From contig NZ_JAAWUO010000003.1 of assembly GCF_013304825.1 (NCBI RefSeq), positions 124,001 through 188,000 on the forward strand: a stretch of 64,000 bases of DNA. The letters run 5' to 3'. Positions 52,872-62,894 of this stretch are shown piece by piece; within the stretch, counting starts at the first letter, position 1, and each line of letters opens with the position of its first letter. Below the pieces are notes generated by a model. It had not been told where the DNA came from. It did not search any database and worked only from the letters and a program-made list of their open reading frames with translations. The position numbers and the translations under genes were made by a program. The stretch is from Blautia schinkii. Lineage in GTDB: Bacteria > Bacillota > Clostridia > Lachnospirales > Lachnospiraceae.

Positions 52872-52950
52872 AATCGAGTATGCCGCACAAAGAGGTTAAA
52901 GAGCTTCGGTTTCAGAACAGAAGCCACCGAATTTGGCGAGTAAATAATTA
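52872..52950 (+). ncRNA. Probable L21 ribosomal-protein leader
   Basis: The ~80-nt leader between promoter and rplU ribosome-binding site can fold GGTTTC/GAAGCC and GCC/GGC stems. Position and length match the L21 leader described upstream of rplU in Firmicutes, a proposed autoregulatory RNA. Fold judged by eye. Confidence 0.5.
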
Positions 52951-52963
52951 GGAGGTGCCACAG

Positions 52964-53269
52964 ATGTACGCAATTATTGCAACAGGTGGTAAACAGTACA
53001 AGGTTGCCGAGGGTGACGTAATTAAAGTTGAAAAGCTCGGTGTAGAAGCTGGTGAAACCGTAACATTTGACAACGTAATCGCAGTCAGCAATGACGGATT
53101 AAAAGTTGGCGAAGATGTAAAAGATGCCAGTGTTACCGCTTCTGTAGTTGAAAACGGTAAGAATCGCAAGGTCATCGTTTACAAATACAAACGTAAAACT
53201 GGATATCACAAGAAAAACGGACACAGACAGCAGTACACCAAAGTTAAGATTGAAAAGATTAACGGTTAA
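52964..53269 (+). CDS. rplU: 50S ribosomal protein L21
   Basis: A 101-residue L21 starting [14 protein letters not shown] and ending in the [21 protein letters not shown] signature, which contacts 23S rRNA. ATG 52964 follows AGGAGG; an in-frame GTG at 52955 lies in the ribosome-binding site. First gene of rplU-prp-rpmA. Confidence 0.97.
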   Translation: MYAIIATGGKQYKVAEGDVIKVEKLGVEAGETVTFDNVIAVSNDGLKVGEDVKDASVTASVVENGKNRKVIVYKYKRKTGYHKKNGHRQQYTKVKIEKING

Positions 53270-53281
53270 TCTGGTGTCATC

Positions 53282-53602
53282 ATGATTACAATTAAAGTCA
53301 GAAAGAAAAATGGATCTTACGAAGAATTTATTTCAAAGGGACATGCCGGTTATGCAGAAGCAGGGCAGGATATTGTTTGTGCTGCTGTGTCTGCACTGAT
53401 CATCACCACTGTGAATTCTCTTGAGAAATTTACAGATGATAAGTTTGATGTGAAGGAAAAGGATGGATTTGTTTCCATTCATTTCAGAAATAATCTTTCT
53501 GAACGAGGGATGCTCCTTATGGATTCCTTACTTCTCGGTCTGACGGAAATTGCTGGTAGTTATAACAATCGATATTTGACAGTAAAAGTCAAGGAGGTGT
53601 AA
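53282..53602 (+). CDS. prp: Ribosomal-processing cysteine protease Prp
   Basis: A 106-residue cysteine protease with the catalytic pair in [23 protein letters not shown]: His of GHAGY and Cys of DIVCAAVS. Prp removes the N-terminal extension of L27 that blocks the ribosome's peptidyl-transferase centre. It always lies between rplU and rpmA, and the matching extension is present in the L27 encoded 6 nt downstream. Confidence 0.95.
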   Translation: MITIKVRKKNGSYEEFISKGHAGYAEAGQDIVCAAVSALIITTVNSLEKFTDDKFDVKEKDGFVSIHFRNNLSERGMLLMDSLLLGLTEIAGSYNNRYLTVKVKEV

Positions 53603-53607
53603 CAACA

Positions 53608-53895
53608 ATGATGAAGATGAACCTTCAGTTATTCGCACATAAAAAGGGAGTTGGTTCTACAAAGAACGGTCGTGATTCCGAGTCTAAGAGATTAGGTGCG
53701 AAAAGAGCAGACGGACAGTTTGTAAAAGCCGGAAACATTCTTTACAGACAGCGCGGAACCAAGATTCACCCAGGTGAAAACGTAGGCTGCGGTAAAGACT
53801 ATACTTTATTTGCACTTACAGACGGAGTCGTAAGATTCACAAGAAAAGGTCGCGATAAGAAACAGGTTTCTATCGTTCCTGTAGACGCAGAGTAA
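53608..53895 (+). CDS. rpmA: 50S ribosomal protein L27 with Prp-cleaved extension
   Basis: A 95-residue L27. The N-terminus [14 protein letters not shown] contains the Prp site, with cleavage expected after LQLF, giving [15 protein letters not shown] as in other bacteria. GGAGGTG precedes ATG 53608. L27 then reaches into the peptidyl-transferase centre. Confidence 0.97.
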   Translation: MMKMNLQLFAHKKGVGSTKNGRDSESKRLGAKRADGQFVKAGNILYRQRGTKIHPGENVGCGKDYTLFALTDGVVRFTRKGRDKKQVSIVPVDAE

Positions 53896-53906
53896 TGAAA
53901 TAGGTA

Positions 53907-53943
53907 AAAGGCTTCAAATCGATGCGGTTTGGAGCCTTTTTTT
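53907..53943 (+). terminator. Terminator of rplU-prp-rpmA
   Basis: AAAGGCTTCAAATC pairs with GGTTTGGAGCCTTT with G-T pairs, then a T run. obgE starts 17 nt on, so read-through is likely part of its supply. Confidence 0.85.
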
Positions 53944-53950
53944 GGAATAG

Positions 53951-55252
<1,302 letters not shown>

Positions 55253-55266
55253 GAGGTATTAATTAG

Positions 55267-55557
55267 ATGACAAGTAAACAGAGAGCATATTTAAAAGGTC
55301 TTGCCATGACAATGGATCCGATCCTCCAGCTTGGCAAGGGAGGTCTTACTCCTGAGAACACAGCTGCTGTTGAGGAAGCTCTTGCAGCACGTGAACTGAT
55401 CAAGATCAGCGTTCTCCAGAACTGCCTGGAAGATCCGCGCGAGATGGCACAGGTTCTTGCAGAGAGAACAAGATCTCAGGTAGTGCAGGTAATCGGTAAA
55501 AAGATCGTTCTCTACAGAGAAGGTAAAAAGGATAAGAAAAAGATCATTCTTCCGTGA
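55267..55557 (+). CDS. yhbY: YhbY/CRS1-family RNA-binding protein
   Basis: A 96-residue CRM domain. The sequence TSKQRAYLKGLAMTMDPILQLGKGGLTPENTAAVEEAL and the later TRSQVVQVIGKKIVLYRE are diagnostic. YhbY associates with pre-50S particles. It sits 14 nt after obgE and 16 nt before nadD. Confidence 0.93.
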   Translation: MTSKQRAYLKGLAMTMDPILQLGKGGLTPENTAAVEEALAARELIKISVLQNCLEDPREMAQVLAERTRSQVVQVIGKKIVLYREGKKDKKKIILP

Positions 55558-55573
55558 TTTCGGGAGGTTTCAA

Positions 55574-56215
55574 ATGAACAGGGCAGTAAAAAAAATAGGA
55601 ATCATGGGCGGCACATTTGATCCCATCCATATGGGACACCTGATCCTTGGAGAAAAAGCATATGAACAGCTGGGGCTTGATAAAGTTCTGTTTATGCCAT
55701 GCGGAAATCCACCCCACAAACTGAACCGGACAGGACGGGCAACAGATGCACAGCGTTCAGAGATGGTCCGTCTTGCTATTGAAAATAATCCACATTTTGA
55801 GTTATCTCTGATGGAGATGCATGAGGAAGGTTATACTTACACCTATCGGACTCTGGAACAGCTGAAAAGACAGAATCCTGATACAGAGTATTATTTTATT
55901 ATTGGTGCAGATTCGCTGTACAGCTTTGACACCTGGCGGGAGCCGGGGCGTATCTGCCAGGCGGCAGTTCTGGTAGTTGCAACAAGAGATCATACACCGG
56001 TTAAAGAGCTTGACCAGCAGATGGAGCTTCTGTCCAAACGCTATAATGGGATATTTGTGCGTCTGGATACCATGAACATTGATGTTTCCAGTGAACTTCT
56101 CCGCTCCTGGCACAGAAGCGGACAGAGTCTGCGATACTATGTTCCCCAGCCTGTGATTTCCTATATCGAAAAAAACGGTATTTATAAAGGAAATGATTCA
56201 GATGGGAAAATATGA
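55574..56215 (+). CDS. nadD: Nicotinate-nucleotide adenylyltransferase
   Basis: A 213-residue NadD converting nicotinate mononucleotide to the dinucleotide in NAD synthesis. The nucleotidyltransferase motif GGTFDPIHMGHL (13-24), the FMPCGNPPHK turn and IDVSSELLRSW (ISSTxIR-like) are present. GGGAGG precedes ATG 55574. The yqeK start lies inside its end. Confidence 0.96.
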   Translation: MNRAVKKIGIMGGTFDPIHMGHLILGEKAYEQLGLDKVLFMPCGNPPHKLNRTGRATDAQRSEMVRLAIENNPHFELSLMEMHEEGYTYTYRTLEQLKRQNPDTEYYFIIGADSLYSFDTWREPGRICQAAVLVVATRDHTPVKELDQQMELLSKRYNGIFVRLDTMNIDVSSELLRSWHRSGQSLRYYVPQPVISYIEKNGIYKGNDSDGKI

Positions 56216-56816
56216 TTTTGTAAAAATAAAAAAGAAGCTTTCCAAATATCTGGACGAAGCCAGATTTGAGCACACAATGGGAGTTATGTACACATGTGCA
56301 TCTCTTGCAATGGTTTATGGCTATGATCTGGAGGATGCACAGGTTGCAGGTCTTCTTCATGACAGTGCCAAGTGTATTCCTAATAAGAAGAAACTGAAGC
56401 TGTGCAGTCAGCATAATATTTCGGTATCCGATTTTGAGAAGGATCATCCGTTTCTTCTTCATGCAAAGCTGGGTGCATATGTGGCCAGCAGCAAATACGA
56501 TGTTAAGGACGAAGAGATTCTGACAGCGATCACATATCACACAACAGGTCGTCCGGAGATGAGTCTGCTTGAAAAGATCGTATACATTTCAGATTATATT
56601 GAACCAATGCGTGATAAAGCACCGAATCTTCCAAAAGTACGTAAGATCGCTTTTGAGGATTTGGACGAGTGTATGTATGAAATCCTTAAAGACACCTTGG
56701 AATATCTGGAAGAAAATCCGAAAGAAATCGACAGTACAACCAGAGATGCCTATGTCTATTACAAAGATCTCCATGACAGGAAAATGCAGGATACTGCCAA
56801 CAGACAGGAGGAATAA
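56202..56816 (+). CDS. yqeK: YqeK-family HD-domain Ap4A hydrolase
   Basis: A 204-residue HD phosphohydrolase. Metal-binding residues are visible in LDEARFEHTMGVMY, LLHDSAKCI and FLLHAKLGAYVA, YHTTGRPEM. YqeK hydrolyses diadenosine tetraphosphate to ADP. ATG 56202 (MGKYDFVK) has better spacing to AAAGGA than ATG 56193. It overlaps nadD by 14 nt and precedes rsfS by 6. Confidence 0.92.
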   Translation: MGKYDFVKIKKKLSKYLDEARFEHTMGVMYTCASLAMVYGYDLEDAQVAGLLHDSAKCIPNKKKLKLCSQHNISVSDFEKDHPFLLHAKLGAYVASSKYDVKDEEILTAITYHTTGRPEMSLLEKIVYISDYIEPMRDKAPNLPKVRKIAFEDLDECMYEILKDTLEYLEENPKEIDSTTRDAYVYYKDLHDRKMQDTANRQEE

Positions 56817-56822
56817 AATTCT

Positions 56823-57188
56823 ATGAGCATCGAAAAAGATATGGTCCGAATTGCCTGCAAGGCATTGGATGATAAAAAAGCAAAGGATATCAAGATCATT
56901 GATATTCATGAAGTTTCTGTGATCGCAGATTATTTTGTGATTGCAAGTGCTTCCAACCAGAACCAGGTACAGGCTATGGTAGATAACGCAGATGAAATGC
57001 TTGGCCGTGCCGGATATGAGGCAAAACAGATCGAGGGAACAAGAAACTCCAGCTGGGTTCTTATGGATTACGGCGATATGATCATTCATATCTTTGATGA
57101 GGAGAACAGACTTTTCTATGATCTGGAGAGAATCTGGAGAGATGGAAAGATTCTTGATGCACAGGAGTTTCTGGCTGAGAAAGAATAA
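56823..57188 (+). CDS. rsfS: Ribosomal silencing factor RsfS
   Basis: A 121-residue RsfS/Iojap protein. Family motifs are DIKIIDIHEVSVIADYFVIASASNQNQVQAM and SSWVLMDYGDMIIHIFDEENR. It binds L14 on the 50S and blocks joining of subunits under starvation. Last gene of the obgE transcript. Confidence 0.95.
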   Translation: MSIEKDMVRIACKALDDKKAKDIKIIDIHEVSVIADYFVIASASNQNQVQAMVDNADEMLGRAGYEAKQIEGTRNSSWVLMDYGDMIIHIFDEENRLFYDLERIWRDGKILDAQEFLAEKE

Positions 57189-57256
57189 TACAGTTTACAA
57201 TAAAAATGTTATGTAAACTATTGAGCCAACTTTAGAATTAGCCGGCTGATAAAATA

Positions 57257-57305
57257 AAAATGCGATATCTTCTTTTTTCATTGTTAGAAGATATCGCATT
57301 TTTAG
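57257..57305. terminator. Bidirectional terminator between rsfS and lexA
   Basis: AAAATGCGATATCTTCT (57257-57273) with AGAAGATATCGCATTTT (57286-57302): 17 bp perfect, with T tracts on both strands. Confidence 0.93.
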
Positions 57306-57347
57306 ATTGAGTGAATAATATAATTATGTCTGCTGTTTATTCATGAT

Positions 57348-57968
57348 TTACTGAAAGAAACGGAATACCCCGAATACTTTACCAAGGATCTGAAGATTGC
57401 CTGTAACAATGATCGGCTCCATGTTGTCGTTCTCCGGCTGGAGTCGATAATAGCCATTCTCTTTATAAAAAGTTTTCACAGTAGCAGAGTCCTCTACAAG
57501 AGCAACTACCATATCGCCGTTCTCAGCGGTGGCCTGCTGTCTTACCAGTACCTGATCCCCGTCAAAGATACCGGCATTGATCATGCTGTCACCCTTCACG
57601 CGAAGCATGAAACTCTGTTCGTTAGGCATATATTCTGCAGGAATCGGAAAATATGCTTCAATATTCTCTACAGCCAGAACAGGCTGTCCCGCTGCAACAG
57701 TTCCTATAAGAGGAACATTGACTACTTCACGGCGTACAAGATTAAAGTTATCGTCAATGATTTCAATAGCGCGCGGTTTAGTTGCGTCTCGCCGGATATA
57801 TCCGTTCTTTTCAAGGGCTTCCAGATGGGAATGAACAGAAGAAGTGGACTTAAGGTTCACCGCTTCACAGATCTCACGTACAGATGGCGGGAAGCCTCTG
57901 TTTAGGATCTCATTCTTCATGTAATCAAGGATTTCCTGCTGTTTCTTACTGATTCTGCCATATGTCAT
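57348..57968 (-). CDS. lexA: LexA repressor of the SOS response
   Basis: A 206-residue LexA. Winged helix-turn-helix at 1-65; self-cleavage site A93-G94 in TVAAGQPV; catalytic Ser128 in GDSMINAGI and Lys165 in SATVKTFYKE. On DNA damage, RecA filaments trigger cleavage and induce repair genes. AGGGAGGTA precedes the ATG. A candidate LexA box overlaps its own promoter (58073-58086). recA is not in the window. Confidence 0.97.
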   Translation of the reverse strand: MTYGRISKKQQEILDYMKNEILNRGFPPSVREICEAVNLKSTSSVHSHLEALEKNGYIRRDATKPRAIEIIDDNFNLVRREVVNVPLIGTVAAGQPVLAVENIEAYFPIPAEYMPNEQSFMLRVKGDSMINAGIFDGDQVLVRQQATAENGDMVVALVEDSATVKTFYKENGYYRLQPENDNMEPIIVTGNLQILGKVFGVFRFFQ

Positions 57969-58046
57969 GTGTACTTACCTCCCTGGGTTAAAAATTTATC
58001 TGCTGCCGGGTATAATATGACAGCGTCACGAAAATATATTTATAAT

Positions 58047-58075
58047 AGTGTATCATACTTTTGAAAAAATAGCAA
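58047..58075 (-). promoter_or_regulatory. Promoter of lexA
   Basis: On the minus strand TTGCTA, 17 bp, TACACT. Confidence 0.5.
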
Positions 58076-58086
58076 ACAGATATTCG
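58073..58086. promoter_or_regulatory. lexA: Candidate LexA box
   Basis: CAAAC-AGAT-ATTCG, which on the minus strand is CGAAT-ATCT-GTTTG. It differs at two positions from the Gram-positive LexA box CGAACNNNNGTTCG and overlaps the lexA -35, as expected for autoregulation. Confidence 0.6.
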
Positions 58087-58125
58087 GAAAGTACGTTCAG
58101 AAGATATGTTCGCTTGTTTTAAAGC

Positions 58126-58154
58126 TTGTATTCGAAGAAAGAAAATGTTAAAAT
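58126..58154 (+). promoter_or_regulatory. Promoter of the HlyD-ylmE-sepF operon
   Basis: TTGTAT, 17 bp, TAAAAT. Confidence 0.5.
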
Positions 58155-58197
58155 AAAACGAACTTTAAGAGATGAAAGATGTAAAGGAGGCATTCCT

Positions 58198-59640
58198 TTG
58201 CCTGATAATAATGTACGTTCCGGGAGAACACCTGGAATTCTGGCAAAACTTCGTAAAATTTTTGGCTTGAACATCGGAACTGTGATGTTTGGAGCAATTT
58301 TAATCTATATGATCTTCAGCGTGATCCTTTATCTGACGGCTTCTCATATGGAATCATATCAGGTTCCTTCCGGTCCGCTGTCTATGAATGAGACCTATAC
58401 CGGGCTGGCGCTCATGACTGAGAATGTAGTGCAGGCAGATGCCAGCGGATATGTTACTTATTATGCCAGGGAAGGCACTAAGATCAATGCCAATGGTGCT
58501 GTCTACAGTCTGAATACTTCAAAGGCTTCAGATAACAGCTCTTCTTTAAGTAAAGAAGAACTGTCTGATATCCGCAGTAATATGCAGAGCTTTTCCAAGG
58601 GATTTGATCCAAGTAAATTTAACAGTACCTATAGTTTTAAGTATCAGTTAAATGGAAGTATTCTTCAGTATGCTTCAGACGGATCTTCAGTGTCAACAGT
58701 GACAACTACGAATGAAGATGGTGAGGAAATTACCACCACAACTGCTGTTTCAAGTGATCCAAATATCCGCCGTGCAGAAACAGATGGCATTATACTTTAT
58801 TCCAAAGATGGCTATGAAGCCAAGACCGTAGATAATGTCACCTCTGCTGATTTTGACCAGAATTCCTATCAGGAAACAGATCTGAAAACAGAAGACCAGA
58901 TAAAAGCAGGAGATGATATTTATACGATTATTTCAGATGAGAGATGGAGCCTTCTGATCCCGTTAAGTGAGAAGCAGGCGGCTGATCTGAAAGACCGTAC
59001 ATCTATCCGTGTGAAATTTTTAAAAGATAATCTGACTCAGATGGGAGATTTTTCCATTAAAGAGATTGATGGCTCGAAGTATGGACAGATCGATTTTAAT
59101 AAAGGACTGATTCGTTATGCATCTGACCGTTTTCTTGAAATTGAGCTTGTTACCAATAATGTAACAGGTTTGAAGATACCGCTTTCTTCTGTGGTCACAA
59201 AGGAATTTTATGCGATTCCTTCCAAATTTCTTACAACAGATAAGGAAACACAGCAATCGGGCTTTATGCTTTCCGGCCGGAACAAAAAAGGTAACAGTAC
59301 AACAACCTTTGTCAAAGCCGGAATTTATGGGCGAGACGAAGTCACAGATGAGAAGACACAGAAAACAAGCTATATTTATTATATTGATAAAAGCAAATTT
59401 AAAGAAGGCGATGCCATTGTTGACCCGGATGACGGAGAGAAATTTGTGATCGGAGACACCGAAGTCCTGGAAGGGGTTTACTGTATTAATCAGGGATACG
59501 CTGTATTCCGCCGGATTGAGATATTAGATGAAAATGAGGAATACGCTGTTGTTTCAAAAGAAACATACAACGGACTTGTCAGATATGACCGTATTGTAAA
59601 AAATGCGGACAAAGTTAGCGAACAGGATATACTTTACTAA
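58198..59640 (+). CDS. HlyD-like single-pass membrane protein in the ylm cluster
   Basis: A 480-residue protein with a short basic cytoplasmic N-terminus, one membrane segment at about 28-48 (GTVMFGAILIYMIFSVILYL), and a long extracellular part. That part has a biotinyl/lipoyl-like entry strand (VVQADASGYVTYYAREGTKINANGAVY) as in HlyD adaptors, a Ser/Thr/Glu low-complexity stretch, and a beta-rich C-terminus. No transporter or export ATPase is adjacent. The start is TTG 58198, 7 nt after AAGGAGG. Placed 15 nt before ylmE, it probably acts at the division or cell-wall site; function unknown. Confidence 0.78.
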   Translation: MPDNNVRSGRTPGILAKLRKIFGLNIGTVMFGAILIYMIFSVILYLTASHMESYQVPSGPLSMNETYTGLALMTENVVQADASGYVTYYAREGTKINANGAVYSLNTSKASDNSSSLSKEELSDIRSNMQSFSKGFDPSKFNSTYSFKYQLNGSILQYASDGSSVSTVTTTNEDGEEITTTTAVSSDPNIRRAETDGIILYSKDGYEAKTVDNVTSADFDQNSYQETDLKTEDQIKAGDDIYTIISDERWSLLIPLSEKQAADLKDRTSIRVKFLKDNLTQMGDFSIKEIDGSKYGQIDFNKGLIRYASDRFLEIELVTNNVTGLKIPLSSVVTKEFYAIPSKFLTTDKETQQSGFMLSGRNKKGNSTTTFVKAGIYGRDEVTDEKTQKTSYIYYIDKSKFKEGDAIVDPDDGEKFVIGDTEVLEGVYCINQGYAVFRRIEILDENEEYAVVSKETYNGLVRYDRIVKNADKVSEQDILY

Positions 59641-59655
59641 AGGAGGCTTTTTGTC

Positions 59656-60348
59656 ATGGTAGCAGAAAATTTAGCACAGGTGCAGAAGAATATTGAGGAA
59701 TCCTGCAGAAAAATAAACAGAGATCCCGGAGAGGTTATGCTGATCGCTGTCAGTAAGACCAAACCGGTGGAAATGCTGAAAGAAGCTTATGATGCCGGAG
59801 CTCGTGTTTTCGGAGAAAACAAAGTTCAGGAAATCGTAGACAAATATGATCAGATGCCTTCTGATGTGAAATGGCACATGATCGGTCATCTGCAGCGAAA
59901 CAAGGTTAAATATATTGTTGACAAGGTGGCAATGATCCATTCTGTAGATTCTTTTCGTCTTGCTGAGACCATTGAGAAAGAAGCAGCCAAAAAAGATGTT
60001 ATAGTGCCGATTCTTATTGAGGTTAATGTAGCACAGGAAGAGAGTAAATTTGGTCTGAAGCCGGAAGAAGTTCTGCCGTTTATTGAGGAAATTGCAGGAT
60101 TTTCACATATCCAGATTAAGGGACTTATGACAATTGCACCATATGTTGAAAATGCTGAGGAAAATCGAAGAATTTTCCGTGAACTTAAGAAATTAAGTGT
60201 TGACATTGCAGCCAAAAACATTAATAATGTTATTATGAGTGTTCTGAGTATGGGAATGACTGGGGATTATATGGTCGCTGTACAGGAGGGCGCTACAATG
60301 GTGCGTGTAGGTACCGGGATTTTTGGTGCGCGCAACTATGCGATATAG
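59656..60348 (+). CDS. ylmE: YggS-family pyridoxal-5'-phosphate homeostasis protein (YlmE)
   Basis: A 230-residue PLP-binding barrel. Lys of LIAVSKTKP forms the Schiff base; other marks are HMIGHLQRNKVK, the HSVDS segment, the Gly-rich GLMTIAP and the final SMGMTGDYMVAVQEGATMVRVGTGIFG. It buffers PLP in the cell; no catalytic activity is known. In Firmicutes it sits in front of sepF as here. AGGAGG precedes ATG 59656. Confidence 0.95.
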   Translation: MVAENLAQVQKNIEESCRKINRDPGEVMLIAVSKTKPVEMLKEAYDAGARVFGENKVQEIVDKYDQMPSDVKWHMIGHLQRNKVKYIVDKVAMIHSVDSFRLAETIEKEAAKKDVIVPILIEVNVAQEESKFGLKPEEVLPFIEEIAGFSHIQIKGLMTIAPYVENAEENRRIFRELKKLSVDIAAKNINNVIMSVLSMGMTGDYMVAVQEGATMVRVGTGIFGARNYAI

Positions 60349-60371
60349 ACTAATAAGATTGGAGATTTAAA

Positions 60372-61025
60372 ATGGGCGTTTTGGACAAGTTTTTAGATGC
60401 CATCAAGCTGAACGACGATTATGACGATGACGAGTTATTAGATGATAGTATCCTAGAGGAAGAAGATGATTATGAGGATGACTTCCTCGATGATGAAGAT
60501 GATATGGAAGAGAAACCAAAGAAGAAATTCTTTGAGAAATTTTCCAAGAAGAAGTCAGAAGAAGAGGATTTTCTGGATGAAGATGAACCAGAGGAAGAAT
60601 CTGTTAAATCGGCACCTGCCAAGGTTTCTGCGAAGACAGCTGCTGCCAAGGCACCTGTAAAACAGGAACGTGCCGCAAGACTAGCACCTTCCTCCAAAAT
60701 CACACCAATGCGTACAAGCAAGAGGTCTTCTCAGACTGTAAATATGGAAGTTTGTGTAATTAAACCGACTACCATGGAAGAAGCCAGAGAGATTGCAGAT
60801 ACACTGGTTGACAATTCTACCGTCATTCTGAATCTTGAGGGAATCGATGTAGAGCTTGCACAGAGAATCATTGATTTCACTTCCGGAGCCTGCTATTCTC
60901 TTGGAGGAAGTCTTCAGCAGGTATCCAGTTACATCTTTGTACTGGGACCATATAATGTAGATATTACCGGTGATCTTCAGAATATCCTCGGCGGATCTGT
61001 ACCATCTGTAAGAGTTGGTTATTAA
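60372..61025 (+). CDS. sepF: Cell-division protein SepF with acidic N-terminal region
   Basis: A 217-residue SepF, longer than the usual ~150. The N-terminal amphipathic helix (MGVLDKFLDAIKL) is followed by a 30-residue Asp/Glu stretch (11-45), a Lys-rich turn, an Ala-rich linker, and the conserved SepF core from about residue 122 (VCVIKPTTMEEAREIADTLVDNSTVILNLEGIDVELAQRIIDFTSGACYSL). SepF tethers FtsZ to the membrane. Cotranscribed with ylmE and ylmH. Confidence 0.95.
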   Translation: MGVLDKFLDAIKLNDDYDDDELLDDSILEEEDDYEDDFLDDEDDMEEKPKKKFFEKFSKKKSEEEDFLDEDEPEEESVKSAPAKVSAKTAAAKAPVKQERAARLAPSSKITPMRTSKRSSQTVNMEVCVIKPTTMEEAREIADTLVDNSTVILNLEGIDVELAQRIIDFTSGACYSLGGSLQQVSSYIFVLGPYNVDITGDLQNILGGSVPSVRVGY

Positions 61026-61029
61026 TTCC

Positions 61030-61782
61030 ATGGACAAAGAAGAGCTTTTTATTAAGAGAATTCGTGAACTGGCGAATATGGCTTATCAGCGTGATATTAC
61101 CACATTTACGGATTTTCTTAATTTAAACGAACGAAATATTTTAAACAGTCAGAATCTTCATAAACTGGGTGTTGCAGTGGAAGGTTTTGGCGGGTATGAG
61201 AATGCAGAGCGTCAGATGGTAGCCTTTCATCCTGATGCTCTTGCTTTTACATGGGAATATCCCATTGACTGCATCCGGCTAGAACCGAAAGCGGTGAAGT
61301 TTTCGGAAGATCTGACACACAGAGATTATCTGGGTGCCATTCTGAATCTGGGAGTAGACAGAAGTGTTGTAGGGGATATTCTGATCGAGGATCATGTAGC
61401 CAGTTTTTTCTGCCTTCGCAAAATGACAGATTTTTTTCTGGAGAATCTGTGCAGGGTAAGACGTACAACAGTTGTTGCATCGAAAATCGAAGATCCTGGA
61501 GATATTCCGGAGCCGAAACTGAGTCCTGTTACCGGAACCTGTGCATCTGTGCGTCTGGATTCTCTGATCGCACTGGCTTTTGGGACATCCAGGAGCAGTA
61601 TCGTGCATTGTATTGAAGAAGGGCTTGTTTTTGTAAATGGCAGGCTGATAACTTCCAATGGTTATGAGCCGAAAGAAGGAGATATCATATCCGTCCGTAA
61701 GAAAGGACGTTTTATTTTTGATGGAGTGACCCGTCAGACGAAAAAAGGACGTCTTGGCGTGCGTATTCTCCTTTACATCTGA
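61030..61782 (+). CDS. ylmH: YlmH RNA-binding protein (S4 domain)
   Basis: A 250-residue protein. An N-terminal YlmH domain (ELFIKRIRELANMAYQRDITTFTDFLN) and C-terminal S4 domain (ASVRLDSLIALAFGTSRSSIVHCIEEGLVFVNGR). YlmH homologues act with RqcH in ribosome rescue in some Firmicutes. The start is ATG 61030 (MDKEELF), five bases past sepF's stop. Confidence 0.93.
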   Translation: MDKEELFIKRIRELANMAYQRDITTFTDFLNLNERNILNSQNLHKLGVAVEGFGGYENAERQMVAFHPDALAFTWEYPIDCIRLEPKAVKFSEDLTHRDYLGAILNLGVDRSVVGDILIEDHVASFFCLRKMTDFFLENLCRVRRTTVVASKIEDPGDIPEPKLSPVTGTCASVRLDSLIALAFGTSRSSIVHCIEEGLVFVNGRLITSNGYEPKEGDIISVRKKGRFIFDGVTRQTKKGRLGVRILLYI

Positions 61783-61802
61783 ACAGTAAGGAGGAAAACT
61801 CA

Positions 61803-62894
61803 ATGACTGAAACAAAATTACTAGTTAAACGTGAGGGAGATTTTCATTATCCCATCTGTTTTGAAGAAAATTTTTCCAATCTGGCCCAGGCTATGAGAGC
61901 TGAAGGGCTTGTGGACAGGAAGATTTGTATTGTAACAGATTCCAATGTAGGACCTTTATATGAAAGCGCTGTAGAAGAAGTCTTACGAAAGGTAAGCTCT
62001 GATATTTCTGTTTTTACATTTGAAGCCGGTGAGAAGAATAAGAACCTGGATACGGTTTCATCTTTGTATCAGACACTGATACAGAACGGTCTGGACCGAA
62101 AAAGCCTTCTTGTTGCATTAGGCGGCGGTGTTGTGGGAGACCTCACTGGTTTTGGGGCAGCTACTTATCTTCGCGGAATTGATTTTATTCAGATTCCGAC
62201 TACTTTGCTGGCACAGGTAGACAGCAGTGTAGGCGGCAAAACAGGTGTTGATTACCAGCAGTATAAGAATATGGTTGGAGCTTTCCATCAGCCAAAACTT
62301 GTATATATGAATTTAAGTACTCTTACCACACTGCCGGCTGAACAGTTTGCCTGCGGAATGGGTGAGATCCTGAAAACAGGGCTGATCTGTGACGGAGAGT
62401 TTTTCCGTTTTGTATGCCGTGAACAGGAGAGTATTAAAGCTCTGGATATGAAACTGATTGCTGCAATGGTTCGCAGATGCTGCGAGATCAAAGCCGGCGT
62501 TGTAGAGCGTGATCCTAAGGAACAGGGAGAACGCGCGTTATTGAATCTTGGACATACGGTGGGACATGCTGTAGAGAAACTGAAGAACTTTACACTTCTT
62601 CATGGACAATGTGTAGGAGCAGGTCTTGTGGCTGCAGCGTATCTTTCCATGAAACGAGGTCTTCTTAACGAACAGGAATACCAGGAAATCTGCAGGGGAT
62701 GTGCAGATTATGATCTTCCAATCCATGTGGACGGACTTATTCCGCAGGATGTTCTTGCCGCAACCAAAAAAGACAAAAAAATGGAACAGGGACATATCAA
62801 ATTTATCCTGATGGATGGAATTGGAAAGAGCTTTATTGACAAGACGGTGACAGATGCAGAGATGCTTTCCTGCATTCAGGAGATTACTTTATGA
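61803..62894 (+). CDS. aroB: 3-dehydroquinate synthase
   Basis: A 363-residue AroB, second step of the shikimate pathway, NAD- and metal-dependent. Signatures are EAGEKNKNLDTV, LVALGGGVVGDLTGFGAATYLRGIDFIQIPTTLLAQVDSSVGGKTGVD and NLGHTVGHAVEKL with metal ligands. In the typical ylm cluster a DivIVA gene comes here; aroB instead lies between ylmH and lspA, apart from tyrA-aroA at 13-15 kb. AAGGAGG precedes ATG 61803. Confidence 0.96.
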   Translation: MTETKLLVKREGDFHYPICFEENFSNLAQAMRAEGLVDRKICIVTDSNVGPLYESAVEEVLRKVSSDISVFTFEAGEKNKNLDTVSSLYQTLIQNGLDRKSLLVALGGGVVGDLTGFGAATYLRGIDFIQIPTTLLAQVDSSVGGKTGVDYQQYKNMVGAFHQPKLVYMNLSTLTTLPAEQFACGMGEILKTGLICDGEFFRFVCREQESIKALDMKLIAAMVRRCCEIKAGVVERDPKEQGERALLNLGHTVGHAVEKLKNFTLLHGQCVGAGLVAAAYLSMKRGLLNEQEYQEICRGCADYDLPIHVDGLIPQDVLAATKKDKKMEQGHIKFILMDGIGKSFIDKTVTDAEMLSCIQEITL

